Shown: one piece after another, positions 39,389 through 48,823 of the stretch
Numbering within the stretch: the first letter of the stretch is position 1
Layout of the letters: every line of letters begins with the position of its first letter
NCBI RefSeq assembly: GCF_001266615.1
Contig: NZ_LGHZ01000001.1
Coordinates: 206,933-270,932 of the forward strand
Source of the DNA: Kluyvera genomosp. 1
GTDB taxonomy: Bacteria; Pseudomonadota; Gammaproteobacteria; Enterobacterales; Enterobacteriaceae
Length of the DNA: 64,000 nucleotides
Direction of reading: 5' to 3'
The notes under the pieces: model-generated
What the model was told of the DNA's origin: nothing
The model's input: the letters and a program-made list of their open reading frames with translations, nothing else
Databases searched by the model: none
Position numbers and translations under genes: made by a program

Positions 39389-39838
39389 TCAAAATCTCGG
39401 CGTCACACCAAATTTTGGTGATTTGATGTTAGCCGCCCAAACCTTGATATCATTCTGCAGCAATAACGTGAAATCAGACGTCAGATGATTCACCATCTCA
39501 TTGACTTGCCCAGCATCGTTTACCGCAAAATGTTCAATCCTGTTCTTTCCTAACGGCACGCAGCTGTACTTCGCCGGAATATCCTTACCATTTACATTCA
39601 ATTTGTTATTGCTACCAGCACAGACACCTTCTGATATGTAAGAAACCACCATATTGGCTCCGCTCCGCCCGGGCTGGGCAATGCTCAACATGACGGGGAA
39701 ACCATTTGAAGTCTGCGTCATGTCATACAGGATGGCATCTTTTGAATACCAGGTATTGTATTCCCGTTCCTGAAGCGCTGAATGTGAAACAGTGGGATAA
39801 AAAAGCAATGCCATGATTGTAATTGTGTGATTTTTCAT
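39389..39838 (-). CDS. Hypothetical exported protein
   Basis: A 149-residue product with an N-terminal Sec signal (MKNHTITIMALLFYPTVSHSA), so it is probably periplasmic. The mature part has two cysteines (VCAGS, YSCVPL) that could form a disulfide, and no known domain is recognised. AAAGG precedes the ATG. Codon use is more AT-rich than in the backbone, in keeping with an accessory gene. The gap 39193-39388 contains no recognised feature. Confidence 0.65.
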   Translation of the reverse strand: MKNHTITIMALLFYPTVSHSALQEREYNTWYSKDAILYDMTQTSNGFPVMLSIAQPGRSGANMVVSYISEGVCAGSNNKLNVNGKDIPAKYSCVPLGKNRIEHFAVNDAGQVNEMVNHLTSDFTLLLQNDIKVWAANIKSPKFGVTPRF

Positions 39839-39939
39839 AAAACAATGCCTTTAATGGTGTCCACATTCATTATTCAGATCATGAAAAAAACAACAAGATA
39901 TTAAGATTATTCCTACTAGTTTTGGTTGTAGCAAGCCGA

Positions 39940-39980
39940 CGGGTACTCAGAACGCTACCACCCACCGTTCTGAGTACCCG
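39940..39980. repeat. Perfect 15-base inverted repeat in a gene-free stretch
   Basis: CGGGTACTCAGAACG pairs with CGTTCTGAGTACCCG around 11 bases. It lies in the 515-base gap 39839-40353, which otherwise has only a weaker hairpin near 40061-40082 and a GCCGCC/GGCGGC hairpin at 40329-40346, suited to end the leftward gene that follows. No gene is supported in this gap. Confidence 0.6.
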
Positions 39981-40353
39981 TGAATAGCACGCGCATTCAC
40001 CCGCAGTTTCTCCTGCTGTCGACAGTGCCATTATAGACAGGAGAATGATGCTTAGATGAGTGCCTCATCAGCAGGCACTGGTGGTGAGTCCCGAATACCC
40101 TCGAATGTCATACTCTCCCTCCATCCCAACCTGCCCCCTTTAATAACTTATCCGAGCATTACGCCGCTGCTTAACAGTGAACAGAGAGCTGGCTCATCGA
40201 TATTCATGGGGCATAGCCGTGAGCCAATGACGAAAAACTCACAGGGGTCGAAGGAAAATAAATGAGAGAGACGGATTATTTTATAGGCCGTATTGCACAG
40301 GTTTTGCAGAATAGCTAAGAAAGGTGAATGCCGCCCGCAGGCGGCAAGAGGAT

Positions 40354-40578
40354 TTACTCGCTGATTTCCAGCGCATCCTGGATGGCGTCAGCCAATGCAG
40401 CAACTTCCTGAGAAACGTTGCGCAGGTCCATCTGGGAGCGGATCCCCGAGTTTGCAGTGGACGCAGAAACGGACGCTTTGGAGATTTCCAGAGCGGCCTG
40501 AACGGCCAGTAAACGCTTGTGATTTTCAGCAGCATCAACGCCGGTGGCGCCGTCGAGATCGAAGTACCCTTCTAACAT
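40354..40578 (-). CDS. Hypothetical 74-residue helical protein
   Basis: Very good AAGGAGA ribosome binding site before the ATG. The product is acidic and helical (NHKRLLAVQAALEISKASV; SQEVAALADAIQDALE), with no signal or membrane segment. I do not recognise the family. The strong translation signal and normal codon use say it is a real gene. Confidence 0.7.
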   Translation of the reverse strand: MLEGYFDLDGATGVDAAENHKRLLAVQAALEISKASVSASTANSGIRSQMDLRNVSQEVAALADAIQDALEISE

Positions 40579-40807
40579 GACTATCTCCTTATGTTTATCC
40601 CTCTAGTGTAGGGCGTTCCTGGTAAGCAAGCTATCAAAATTGCCAAGCTCGTAGCCATACGAAATAACGAATACTATCGCTACTACAGACTCATTGCTTT
40701 CTATTACCGAATGCCCGTATTAGTCATTTATTTTGTTGTTAACCATACTCCACTCGGTATACATTGATATCCCCTTATATATAACCACGGGGCTGATGAA
40801 GGAATAA

Positions 40808-41236
40808 ATGGAATTTAACGAAATGATCCAAGGGTTGTTTCAACAGGTGAGGACTAAGTCTAATTTTCTTCGCTTTCTCACAGTTCTACAACAAAACAAT
40901 GTGTCCTACTACATTTATTTTGTCGCGACTGGAAATGTAAAAATAGTAACCACGTCGGATAACTATTTTTCGATGAAGAGTCACAGGGGACTGATTAAAA
41001 TTAATGCGCAAGCCAGCAGTCGACTGGCTCACCTTGCAGCAAAGCGCCATTTTACGGGGATGACCTCTTTCGATCGATATTGCCTCGAACTTGCACGTGC
41101 AGGCGTGTTTAAATGGGTTGTTGATGTTGAGGATGCCACACGACATTATTGGTCGAAAGATAATACGTTATTACACACGGAGAATATTATTAAACCTACG
41201 TCATTTATATCAGAAATAAACAACAGCAGGCACTAA
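40808..41236 (+). CDS. DUF1398 (YbcV-like) protein
   Basis: A 142-residue protein whose C-terminal half fits the DUF1398 pattern of YbcV from the E. coli DLP12 prophage: a FDRYCLELARAGVFKWVVDV block followed by a Tyr-Trp-rich strand and a short acidic end. Function unknown; some members are labelled phage envelope proteins without proof. The gene is AT-rich. It stands in an accessory stretch with DinI- and Bor-like genes, all commonly phage-borne. Confidence 0.65.
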   Translation: MEFNEMIQGLFQQVRTKSNFLRFLTVLQQNNVSYYIYFVATGNVKIVTTSDNYFSMKSHRGLIKINAQASSRLAHLAAKRHFTGMTSFDRYCLELARAGVFKWVVDVEDATRHYWSKDNTLLHTENIIKPTSFISEINNSRH

Positions 41237-41497
41237 TTAATATTGATGCCGTTTTTTCGTTAATGAACGTAAATGAACTTGAGTCACGAGTTAATGAGTT
41301 CGCCTGATAAAACCATTCATCCATCACAGTAGCATCTGGGTTAAAAATTTCCCCAGCTTTCATTAAAAAATGGAGAGTCGCTTTTTTGTTAATCAATCCG
41401 TCTCTTTGTGAAGTGGTGTTGCGCAAAGCCAATGGCAGCCCCCAACGTATTTTTTGCGTGCCCGACACTTGAATGCTGGATAAAAACCCAGTATAAA

Positions 41498-41517
41498 TAC
41501 TGTTTATCCAAACAGTA
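41498..41517. promoter_or_regulatory. LexA (SOS) box
   Basis: TACTGTTTATCCAAACAGTA contains CTGT-N8-ACAG with symmetric TA flanks, a strong LexA site. It ends 15 bases before the DinI/MsgA start, so it should cover that promoter. Confidence 0.88.
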
Positions 41518-41532
41518 AAGAGACAATGCGTG

Positions 41533-41775
41533 ATGTTTGTAGAACTCGTATATGACAAAAGGAATTTTGATGGCTTACCCGGTGCAAAAGAGATCATTTT
41601 GGCCGAATTGAGTAAGCGAGTGCATCGTATTTTCCCGGATGCAGAAGTGCGGGTTAAGCCGATGATGACGCTTCCGGCAATTAACACAGATGCCAGCAAG
41701 CATGAGAAAGAGCAGATAAGCCGCACAGTCCAGGAAATGTTTGAAGAGGCTGAATTCTGGCTCGTCAGTGAATAG
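41533..41775 (+). CDS. msgA: DinI-family protein, MsgA-like
   Basis: An 80-residue DinI-family protein; DinI itself binds RecA filaments and modulates the SOS response. Family features are the start MFVELVYDKRN, the HRIFPDAEVRVKP block, and an acidic end EEAEFWLVSE like DinI's DWFVSE. The sequence is close to Salmonella MsgA, a macrophage-survival gene that also lies near icd. A LexA box just upstream shows SOS control. The frame could begin one codon earlier at a GTG. Confidence 0.85.
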   Translation: MFVELVYDKRNFDGLPGAKEIILAELSKRVHRIFPDAEVRVKPMMTLPAINTDASKHEKEQISRTVQEMFEEAEFWLVSE

Positions 41776-42085
41776 CAATGCTCCCATCCCGCAGTAGCCA
41801 ATTAGCCAGGACCGCTGCGGTAAAATTGCGACTAAACCAAGCAATATCCCTTCTATACCGCTAACGCCTCCTCCGTATTCCGTTCACGATTACCAAACGT
41901 TCTGCAACAAGTCGCTAAACGGGTGTCATTTGCATCGAAACAAATAGATCCCTTAATACTCACATAAATGAATGCCTGGTAAACACACTGCATTCAGTAT
42001 GGCCTGATAGTGGTGGTCGGATATGTCCAGACATCGTTATGCCAGAATATGCGGTTTCCAATATTGACTATAACCATTGATGACT

Positions 42086-42376
42086 ATGAAAAAATTAATA
42101 ATTGCATTACTTACAACGATGGCACTCTCCGGCTGCGCTCAACAGACCTTCAAAATTAATGATGGTATCGTGACGAAACCAACTCAGGTAACGAAACAAA
42201 CGTTCTTCGTTCAGGGCATTGGACAAACACAAACGATTGATGCGGCCAAGGTATGCGGCGGTGCGGACAAAGTCGTCAGAACTGAAGTTCAGGAATCTGG
42301 AATGGATGTTTTTCTACGCATCGTGACAATCGGTATTTACACCCCTCGTGAAGCCCGTGTTTACTGCTCCAAATAG
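42086..42376 (+). CDS. Bor/Iss-family lipoprotein
   Basis: A 96-residue outer-membrane lipoprotein homologous to phage lambda Bor and plasmid Iss, linked to serum resistance. The lipobox is LSGC at the end of the signal; the mature part keeps the Bor pattern CAQQTF, FFVQGIGQTQTIDAAKVCGGA, GIYTPREARVYCSK. Three start codons occur in ten bases (TTG, ATG, ATG); I chose the last. It is lambda-type cargo now standing alone, with its own terminator. Confidence 0.88.
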   Translation: MKKLIIALLTTMALSGCAQQTFKINDGIVTKPTQVTKQTFFVQGIGQTQTIDAAKVCGGADKVVRTEVQESGMDVFLRIVTIGIYTPREARVYCSK

Positions 42377-42404
42377 TGATTAAAATACCCACTCACATAA
42401 TATA

Positions 42405-42430
42405 AAGCCCACATTCAACAATGTGGGCTT
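42405..42430 (+). terminator. Terminator after the Bor-like gene
   Basis: AAGCCCACATT pairs perfectly with AATGTGGGCTT around four bases. It may also serve the convergent GGDEF gene. Confidence 0.75.
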
Positions 42431-42490
42431 ATGGCGTTTGTGCGCAAACATCAGCGTTCAGATTAACTCGTCAAATCCTGAATGCATGGC

Positions 42491-44062
42491 TTACACTTCT
42501 GCATATTGTTGGCTTCCACTGATGACCACTTTATTCCTGCCCGTTCTTTTCGCCTCATATAGCGCTAAGTCAGCTTTGCGTAAAACAGCATAGACATCAT
42601 TACTGTTATCGCTAAACCCTGCGACCCCCAGCGAAACGGTCACTTTATCCGCATGAGGGAAAAGCGCATGCTCAATTCCCTCGCGAATATGCTCAGCAAC
42701 TGCTGCGGCATCGGTGAGGTCGGTATAGGGCAATAAAACCACAAACTCTTCGCCGCCGAAACGGCAGACAACATGCCCGCTTAAGCAGAGTTCACGGAGT
42801 TTTTCGCTAAATGCAACCAGTACGGCATCCCCACCATCATGCCCATAGGTATCATTTATTCTCTTGAAGTGGTCAATATCAATAGCGATAACAGTATGCT
42901 TATCATACTGCCGATATTGTTTTAAGGATGAACTAAAGCCTTTGCGGTTATACAGTTTGGTCAGCGGATCTCGCATCGTTTCATCACTAAGCGCACTCAC
43001 CCTTCGCGACATAATTTGCAAATGCAAGCTCAGGGCATCCTTAAGACGTTCGGCCTCTTTGTACCACACTTTGATATTTGCGAGTTTCTTAAGCGTCGGT
43101 TCGTCGCCTTCTGCACGGGTGCAATCGGCCAGTTTTTCCAGCGGCGTTGAAATTCGGGTTGCGAAAATCGTGACCACGGTAATCGTTAAGACAATGATTG
43201 CTAACGTAAACCAAAACGCATTAATCACAGTCTCTAATAAAATTCTTGAAACCCCTTCAGAAGCACCAGAAATAATAATTTTCCAGTCTGCTTGTTTCAG
43301 GCTAGCGTAACCCACGAGGCTACCGTTTCCGTTATTACTGCCATAGAAATTGCCGCTTTTCCCACTGAAGATCCTATCTTGATAGTCAGAGATGAGGCTA
43401 AATTCGGTACCAATAAGTTTGGGGTCACGATTAAAAATGACCTTACCATCCCCATTGATGACGCTAACATCCGTACCTTTTTCATAGAAATGCATGCTTA
43501 AGATATCGCTCAGCATGCTCTCTTTTTGAAGATAGATTGTGCCGCCAATATAGCCGATATAGTCTCCAGTAAGGCTAAACAAGGGTTGCGAGATAAAAAC
43601 AACGTAATTGCCTGACGCTGAAACGAAGGGCTCAGATATAAAGTTTTGCTTCTTCTGAATCGCCTGCACGCTGGCATCTGAGTGAAGCTTTACGCCGACA
43701 AGCTTGAGACTTTCGGGAGAGGTTGCCGCGATTACTGCATCTGAGTTCACAATGACGACGGAGTTGAAAAATCCAGACTGCAAACGAAGTCGCTCAACTT
43801 CACTTTGCAAATGCGCTTTGTTACTGAGCGTCTTGATTTGTTCGGCACTATAGGCCAACTCGCGTTGTGCCGTGACAAGATATCGGTCTGTTGTATCCGC
43901 TAACTTTCGCGCATACGCCAGATTGCTATCCAGTAGCCGATCCTCAATATTGCCTTTTTGAAAGACGGTTAAAGCACTGAGTAACAAAATTGATGTAATG
44001 AGAATGCCACCCACTGATAGCATTAACATCAGCGTTCGCAGATGCAATTTCCTACTAAACAT
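42491..44062 (-). CDS. dCACHE-HAMP-type diguanylate cyclase
   Basis: A 523-residue membrane cyclase: span near residues 12-35, periplasmic double-CACHE-like sensor (about 40-270; GGTIYLQKESML, GYASLKQADWKIIISG), second span (FTLAIIVLTITVVTIFAT), HAMP-like linker, and a GGDEF domain with RFGGEEFVVLLPY. The GGEEF motif is active-type; there is no in-register RxxD I-site. ATG at 44062 has AAGG upstream; a GTG four codons earlier is possible. It lies beside icd, where Salmonella carries the msgA region and E. coli the e14 prophage. Confidence 0.88.
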   Translation of the reverse strand: MFSRKLHLRTLMLMLSVGGILITSILLLSALTVFQKGNIEDRLLDSNLAYARKLADTTDRYLVTAQRELAYSAEQIKTLSNKAHLQSEVERLRLQSGFFNSVVIVNSDAVIAATSPESLKLVGVKLHSDASVQAIQKKQNFISEPFVSASGNYVVFISQPLFSLTGDYIGYIGGTIYLQKESMLSDILSMHFYEKGTDVSVINGDGKVIFNRDPKLIGTEFSLISDYQDRIFSGKSGNFYGSNNGNGSLVGYASLKQADWKIIISGASEGVSRILLETVINAFWFTLAIIVLTITVVTIFATRISTPLEKLADCTRAEGDEPTLKKLANIKVWYKEAERLKDALSLHLQIMSRRVSALSDETMRDPLTKLYNRKGFSSSLKQYRQYDKHTVIAIDIDHFKRINDTYGHDGGDAVLVAFSEKLRELCLSGHVVCRFGGEEFVVLLPYTDLTDAAAVAEHIREGIEHALFPHADKVTVSLGVAGFSDNSNDVYAVLRKADLALYEAKRTGRNKVVISGSQQYAEV

Positions 44063-44280
44063 ATGCCTTAACACTCTCTAAATAATCTTCTGATTCAACC
44101 GCTTTGGGGCCATCATAAACTGCTATGCGCTTTGCTGACGCAGCAATTTATACCATTCTCGCCACAGAAAACATTTCACTGCATTCGACAATTTTCACCC
44201 TAAATGGGCTTTTAATTTACTATCAATTAGCGCTGACAAACGGTGCCGCTTACGTCTTGAAAATCATCCAAATGATAATA

Positions 44281-44310
44281 ATAAAAACGGGAACCTTTCG
44301 GCTCCCGTTT
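44281..44310 (-). terminator. icd terminator
   Basis: Read on the reverse strand: AAACGGGA pairs with TCCCGTTT and is followed by TTTTTAT, 22 bases after the icd stop. Confidence 0.85.
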
Positions 44311-44332
44311 AGCACATAATCCAGACGATGGA

Positions 44333-45583
44333 TTACATGTTTGCGATGATCGCGTCACCAAACTCTGAACATTTCAGCAGTTTAGCGCCTTCCATCAGAC
44401 GTTCGAAATCATAGGTCACGGTCTTAGCGGCGATGGCGCCTTCGGTGCCTTTAACAATCAGGTCTGCGGCTTCGAACCACTGCATATGGCGTAACATCAT
44501 TTCCGCGGACAGGATGATAGAACCTGGGTTCACTTTATCCTGGCCTGCATACTTAGGTGCAGTACCGTGGGTCGCTTCGAACAGCGCGCACTCATCACCA
44601 ATGTTGGCGCCCGGTGCAATACCGATACCACCAACCTGAGCCGCCAGCGCATCGGAAATGTAGTCACCGTTCAGGTTCATACAGGCGATAACGTCGTACT
44701 CAGCTGGACGCAGCAGGATCTGCTGCAGGAATGCATCGGCGATAACATCTTTGATGATGATCTCTTTGCCGGTGTTCGGGTTCTTAATTTTCTGCCATGG
44801 GCCGCCATCGATCAGCTCGCCGCCGAATTCGTCGCGAATCAACTGGTAACCCCAGTCTTTGAACGCGCCTTCGGTGAACTTCATGATGTTGCCTTTGTGA
44901 ACCAAAGTCAGGGAGTCACGGTCGTTGGTAATTGCGTATTCGATTGCTGCACGTACCAGACGTTTAGTCCCTTCTTCAGAACATGGTTTGATACCGATAC
45001 CGCAATGTTCTGGGAAGCGAATTTTCTTCACGCCCATCTCGTCACGCAGGAATTTGATCACTTTCTCTGCGTCAGCAGAGTCAGCTTTCCATTCGATACC
45101 CGCGTAGATGTCTTCAGAGTTTTCACGGAAGATGACCATGTCGGTCAGTTCTGGGTGTTTAACCGGGCTTGGGGTGCCCTGATAGTAACGGACTGGACGC
45201 AGACAAACGTACAGATCCAGCTCCTGACGCAGCGCAACGTTCAGAGAACGAATACCGCCGCCAACTGGCGTAGTCAGTGGGCCTTTGATTGCAACGCGGT
45301 ATTCACGGATCAGATCCAGCGTTTCGGTTGGCAGCCAAACGTCCTGGCCATAAACTTGGGTGGATTTTTCCCCGGTGTAAATTTCCATCCAGGAAATTTT
45401 ACGCTCGCCTTTGTAGGCTTTCTCAACAGCGGCATCAACCACTTTCAGCATTGCCGGAGTCACGTCAACGCCGATACCGTCGCCTTCAATAAATGGGATA
45501 ACCGGATTGTGTGGCACATTCAGCTTGCCGTCTTTCAGGGTGATTTTTTGACCTTCCGCCGGAACAACTACTTTGCTTTCCAT
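44333..45583 (-). CDS. icd: NADP-dependent isocitrate dehydrogenase
   Basis: The TCA-cycle enzyme oxidising isocitrate to 2-oxoglutarate with NADP+. It has 416 residues as in E. coli. The phosphorylatable Ser is in [13 protein letters not shown], active-site residues in [10 protein letters not shown] and [15 protein letters not shown], and the dinucleotide segment in [16 protein letters not shown]. In E. coli the 3' end of icd is the e14 prophage attachment site; I looked for a second copy of this 3' end nearby and saw none. Confidence 0.99.
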   Translation of the reverse strand: MESKVVVPAEGQKITLKDGKLNVPHNPVIPFIEGDGIGVDVTPAMLKVVDAAVEKAYKGERKISWMEIYTGEKSTQVYGQDVWLPTETLDLIREYRVAIKGPLTTPVGGGIRSLNVALRQELDLYVCLRPVRYYQGTPSPVKHPELTDMVIFRENSEDIYAGIEWKADSADAEKVIKFLRDEMGVKKIRFPEHCGIGIKPCSEEGTKRLVRAAIEYAITNDRDSLTLVHKGNIMKFTEGAFKDWGYQLIRDEFGGELIDGGPWQKIKNPNTGKEIIIKDVIADAFLQQILLRPAEYDVIACMNLNGDYISDALAAQVGGIGIAPGANIGDECALFEATHGTAPKYAGQDKVNPGSIILSAEMMLRHMQWFEAADLIVKGTEGAIAAKTVTYDFERLMEGAKLLKCSEFGDAIIANM

Positions 45584-45797
45584 TCACCTCTCCTTCGAGC
45601 GCTACTGGTGTGCTCGTCATCCTTTACGCCACAGGTCTTGCCGCTACTACGCCCACTCCACTTAGCCTGGAGATGCACTGTCTTACCGTCTTCCTGCAAC
45701 ACAAAGAGTTAGAGCATTTTTGTTAATGTTTTGTAATAAGCCTGTCAATACTACCTGATTGTTTGACGCCATGAAAGACTCTCGTTATTAGGCTATA

Positions 45798-46448
45798 ATG
45801 CGCGAATCTATAAAGCCTGAAAATACTATGATTAAGACTTCATTTAGAAAAAACCAGCTTGAGCGATTCAGCTCACGACAAGCGACCAAACAACGCAAAG
45901 ATAACCACGTAAAACGCGTTATCTTATTCAATAAACCCTATGATGTTTTGCCTCAATTTACCGACGAAGCTGGCCGCAGCACATTGAAAGATTTTATTTC
46001 CGTTCAAAATGTGTACGCTGCGGGTCGCCTGGATCGGGATAGCGAAGGCTTGTTGGTGTTAACAAATGATGGTGCCTTACAGGCAAAACTGACGCAGCCG
46101 GGTAAACGGACGGGAAAAATTTACTACGTCCAGGTGGAAGGTGAACCGACCACAGAGGCCATTGAGGCTCTGCGCAATGGCGTCACGTTAAACGATGGCC
46201 CTACTCTGGCCGCCGGTGTTGAGCGAGTCGAAGAACCCGAATGGCTGTGGCCGCGCAACCCGCCGATCCGCGAGCGCAAATCCATTCCTACGGCCTGGCT
46301 GAAGGTGACGCTTTATGAAGGTCGAAACCGCCAGGTTCGTCGCATGACGGCCCACGTTGGTTATCCCACACTACGGCTAATTCGCTATGCGATGGGCAGC
46401 TATACGCTGGATAATCTGAAAAATGGCGAATGGCGTGATGCCGACTAA
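45798..46448 (+). CDS. rluE: 23S rRNA pseudouridine(2457) synthase RluE
   Basis: A 216-residue RsuA-family enzyme modifying U2457 of 23S rRNA. The catalytic Asp is in [13 protein letters not shown], with [10 protein letters not shown] and [15 protein letters not shown] as the other family motifs. The N-terminus is Lys/Arg-rich, lacking an S4 domain, as in E. coli. The first ATG gives the E. coli-like length; an internal ATG ten codons later is possible. It diverges from icd. Confidence 0.95.
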   Translation: MRESIKPENTMIKTSFRKNQLERFSSRQATKQRKDNHVKRVILFNKPYDVLPQFTDEAGRSTLKDFISVQNVYAAGRLDRDSEGLLVLTNDGALQAKLTQPGKRTGKIYYVQVEGEPTTEAIEALRNGVTLNDGPTLAAGVERVEEPEWLWPRNPPIRERKSIPTAWLKVTLYEGRNRQVRRMTAHVGYPTLRLIRYAMGSYTLDNLKNGEWRDAD

Positions 46449-46449
46449 C

Positions 46450-46475
46450 GGGCGCGGGGAAAAATTCCCACGCCC
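46450..46475. terminator. Hairpin between convergent rluE and csgG
   Basis: GGGCG and GGGGAA on the left pair with TTCCCA and CGCCC on the right across an AAA loop. It marks the left border of the curli insertion. Confidence 0.55.
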
Positions 46476-46489
46476 TTCCAGCCCGTTGA

Positions 46490-47335
46490 TTAAGAGATGT
46501 CTGGTACGATAACGCTTTTGTATTTTTCCAGTATCGGCGAGTTGGCATCCGATGGGTTTTGCAGCTGCCACAGGTTGCGGCTAAGTCCATCGTTAACCAG
46601 ATAAATAACGCCGGTTTCGATGGCGGACATCAAGCACAGCATCACCGGTTCGTTTACCGTGTAGCCCACTTCACCTTCCAGTAAACGCTGGTAGTCAATG
46701 TAACGGAATACCCCAGCCTGGAATTCGTAAGAAAGGATCGTTTTACTGGTATTGACAGAGGAAAGAACCTCACCGGTGCTGACGTTGACCACACGTAGGT
46801 TCACCGCGATTTGATCGAGCTGGTACTCAGTGCTGGCCCCAATCCCGAAATAGCGAGCCCCCGCCCCTCCCGATTTCACATTACTTTCGTAACCAATAAT
46901 CGAGCCTTCAATCAGGATATTGGCCGCCACCAGCGAAGGCAGCTGCCCACGGTTGTTGTCCGATACCGTTCCGTTTTCCTGAGCAGCACGAATGATCTTT
47001 CTTTCATTAAGCAGGTTTTGCAGCCCCTGACGTTCCAGTGGCGTAAACCAGTTTGAATCTTTTAGCGCTGACACCAGCATAGCAGTGGCACTTTGCGGAA
47101 CTGACGTTGAAAAGTTACTGGCAGGATAAGGTTTGAACTGCCCGGTTTCATCCTGGATGTTATAGACCGAGACAAACAGTTTTCCTTTTGGCGCCGGGAG
47201 ATGCGTTAAGTCCTGATAGCTTTGCGACCGCGGTAAGAGCGTCGGTTTTGCTGCCTGTTGAGGGGGAGAGGTAATACAGCCTGTAAGCATAAACAGGCTA
47301 ACGATAATAACCACTGCGCCAGTTATATTTTTCAT
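46490..47335 (-). CDS. csgG: Curli secretion pore lipoprotein CsgG
   Basis: The outer-membrane lipoprotein that assembles the nonameric curli export channel. The 281-residue product has the lipobox MLTGC and the CsgG domain (KGKLFVSVYNIQDETGQFKPYP; NILIEGSIIGYESNV; GGAGARYFGIGAS; YQLDQIAVNLRVV). It is a few residues longer than E. coli CsgG (277). It is the last gene of csgDEFG, 19 bases after csgF. Confidence 0.96.
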   Translation of the reverse strand: MKNITGAVVIIVSLFMLTGCITSPPQQAAKPTLLPRSQSYQDLTHLPAPKGKLFVSVYNIQDETGQFKPYPASNFSTSVPQSATAMLVSALKDSNWFTPLERQGLQNLLNERKIIRAAQENGTVSDNNRGQLPSLVAANILIEGSIIGYESNVKSGGAGARYFGIGASTEYQLDQIAVNLRVVNVSTGEVLSSVNTSKTILSYEFQAGVFRYIDYQRLLEGEVGYTVNEPVMLCLMSAIETGVIYLVNDGLSRNLWQLQNPSDANSPILEKYKSVIVPDIS

Positions 47336-47354
47336 GTCCGCTTCTCGCCACTGA

Positions 47355-47771
47355 TTAATTTGTTGAAATGCTGCTCAGGCCACTGACCTGAATGTTTGAC
47401 GATTTTCCTGTAGCGCGGTCGAGAATATTCATCATCAACTGGCCATCGGTATTGGTGATATCGACAATAAAATCTTTGGTAACCAAGCGGCCGGGTTTTC
47501 CAGTAGACAGATTGCCCATTAAACTTCCTAACAATTGGGATTGAATAGCCGAAGTGAAATTATCTAAAGAGGAACTAGATGTTGAGCTATCCCCCCAATC
47601 ATAGGCATTAGGATCTTTATATGAGTTTTGCGCGTTAGCCTCAGAAAGGAGAAAAGAACCATTATTCGGATTACCGCCAAAGTTGGGGTTAACAAACTGA
47701 AATGTCATATTCCCCGCGTAGGCTGTGGTCGATAGCAAACCAATGCCAAGAATCAAAGAAAGCACTTTCAT
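47355..47771 (-). CDS. csgF: Curli assembly factor CsgF
   Basis: A 138-residue exported protein that binds CsgG and anchors the CsgB nucleator at the cell surface. Signal peptide about residues 1-19 (ends STTAYAG). The [19 protein letters not shown] start of the mature protein, which inserts in the CsgG pore, is well conserved. Length equals E. coli CsgF. Confidence 0.96.
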   Translation of the reverse strand: MKVLSLILGIGLLSTTAYAGNMTFQFVNPNFGGNPNNGSFLLSEANAQNSYKDPNAYDWGDSSTSSSSLDNFTSAIQSQLLGSLMGNLSTGKPGRLVTKDFIVDITNTDGQLMMNILDRATGKSSNIQVSGLSSISTN

Positions 47772-47780
47772 TGTACACTC

Positions 47781-48170
47781 CTAGAACTCATCGTTGGTTA
47801 AATCACCAGTATTTAATAACGCTTTATTAATCGCGCGTTTTTGTAGCCCTTCATATACAGATGCTAACGCGATATTAACTTGTTTATTAAAATCATTTTT
47901 ACTGGGGAATAAGAAGGTTTGAAACAATAAATCCTGGTCAACTTTGATCATTATCCAGCTGCCCCATCTGGCGCTGGGCCGTTCATTAATCGTAATTGAA
48001 CCTGGATATTCTTCTTCCCAGTGATCGGTAAATGTTCTATAGAAATCATGACCTATACGCGTAATCGTATTATCCGTCACTAATCCCGGCACTTCTACTT
48101 CTGCTGAATAACTGGCGTGAGACACCAGCAGCATCATTAATGATGCTATTACCACCTTTAGATATTTCAT
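47781..48170 (-). CDS. csgE: Curli secretion specificity factor CsgE
   Basis: A 129-residue periplasmic adaptor that caps CsgG and directs curlin subunits to it. A signal peptide ends near SHASYSAEV. Conserved parts are [17 protein letters not shown] and [10 protein letters not shown]. Length equals E. coli CsgE. It starts three bases after the csgD stop. Confidence 0.95.
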   Translation of the reverse strand: MKYLKVVIASLMMLLVSHASYSAEVEVPGLVTDNTITRIGHDFYRTFTDHWEEEYPGSITINERPSARWGSWIMIKVDQDLLFQTFLFPSKNDFNKQVNIALASVYEGLQKRAINKALLNTGDLTNDEF

Positions 48171-48172
48171 AA

Positions 48173-48823
48173 TTATCTTCTAAGGTTATCATTTGCCCAA
48201 GTTACCGCCTGGGTCCTGTTTTTTACTGCAATTTTACGGAATAAGTTATAAAGATGTGTTTTCACTGTATTCTCGCTAATAAATAGCAAGCGAGCTATTT
48301 CAATATTTGATGCACCCATTCTTAGTTTATTAAGAATGTCTTTTTCTCTTTGTGTCAGCCCACTGGTATCATCGTGATAACGATAGCTACCGGACTGATT
48401 GATAAGATAGCTGGTAAGATCGTGTGGAAAGTGACAACCGCCTGCCCGCACATTGCGGATCCCTTCAATTAATGTATGCTCATCAACTGAAAGGCAAAAA
48501 ACTGCGCTAATGCCCGGCCAACTCTCGACTTCATGGAACGGGTACTCTTCAGGCATATTGATTAACAGTACCTTGACCTTGTCACGTAGTCGCCTCAGTT
48601 CCGTTTGCCATTGCAGAATGCGTTTTTTATCTGATTCACTCAAATCAAAAAGCACCAAAATACGTTCTGAATTAATAGTATCCAACGTTTTTTGGATATT
48701 TTGGATCTTTACATTAATCGTTAATGAGGTCTTAAGTTGATGTACCAGCGCCGTCGCTTGCAATGACGGTCTGGATATTAACAACAAAATATCATTATTC
48801 CCCGTTTCTATTTCTTTCGGCAT
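48173..48823 (-). CDS. csgD: Biofilm master regulator CsgD
   Basis: A 216-residue LuxR/FixJ-type activator of curli genes and, through DgcC, cellulose. The N-terminal receiver-like domain is diverged; the C-terminal LuxR helix-turn-helix ([33 protein letters not shown]) is nearly identical to E. coli. GGAG precedes the ATG at 48823; the open frame extends upstream without support. Its transcription is normally under sigma-S, OmpR and c-di-GMP input, and several c-di-GMP synthases are close by in this window. Confidence 0.96.
   Translation of the reverse strand: MPKEIETGNNDILLLISRPSLQATALVHQLKTSLTINVKIQNIQKTLDTINSERILVLFDLSESDKKRILQWQTELRRLRDKVKVLLINMPEEYPFHEVESWPGISAVFCLSVDEHTLIEGIRNVRAGGCHFPHDLTSYLINQSGSYRYHDDTSGLTQREKDILNKLRMGASNIEIARLLFISENTVKTHLYNLFRKIAVKNRTQAVTWANDNLRR

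Noticed and set aside
44333..44500. e14-type attachment site at the 3' end of icd
   Set aside because: No second copy of the icd 3' end was found nearby and no integrase is present, so an inserted prophage at this site is not supported.
44567..45712. A 381-codon plus-strand frame opposite icd
   Set aside because: Antisense shadow produced by the biased codons of icd; no start signal or family match.
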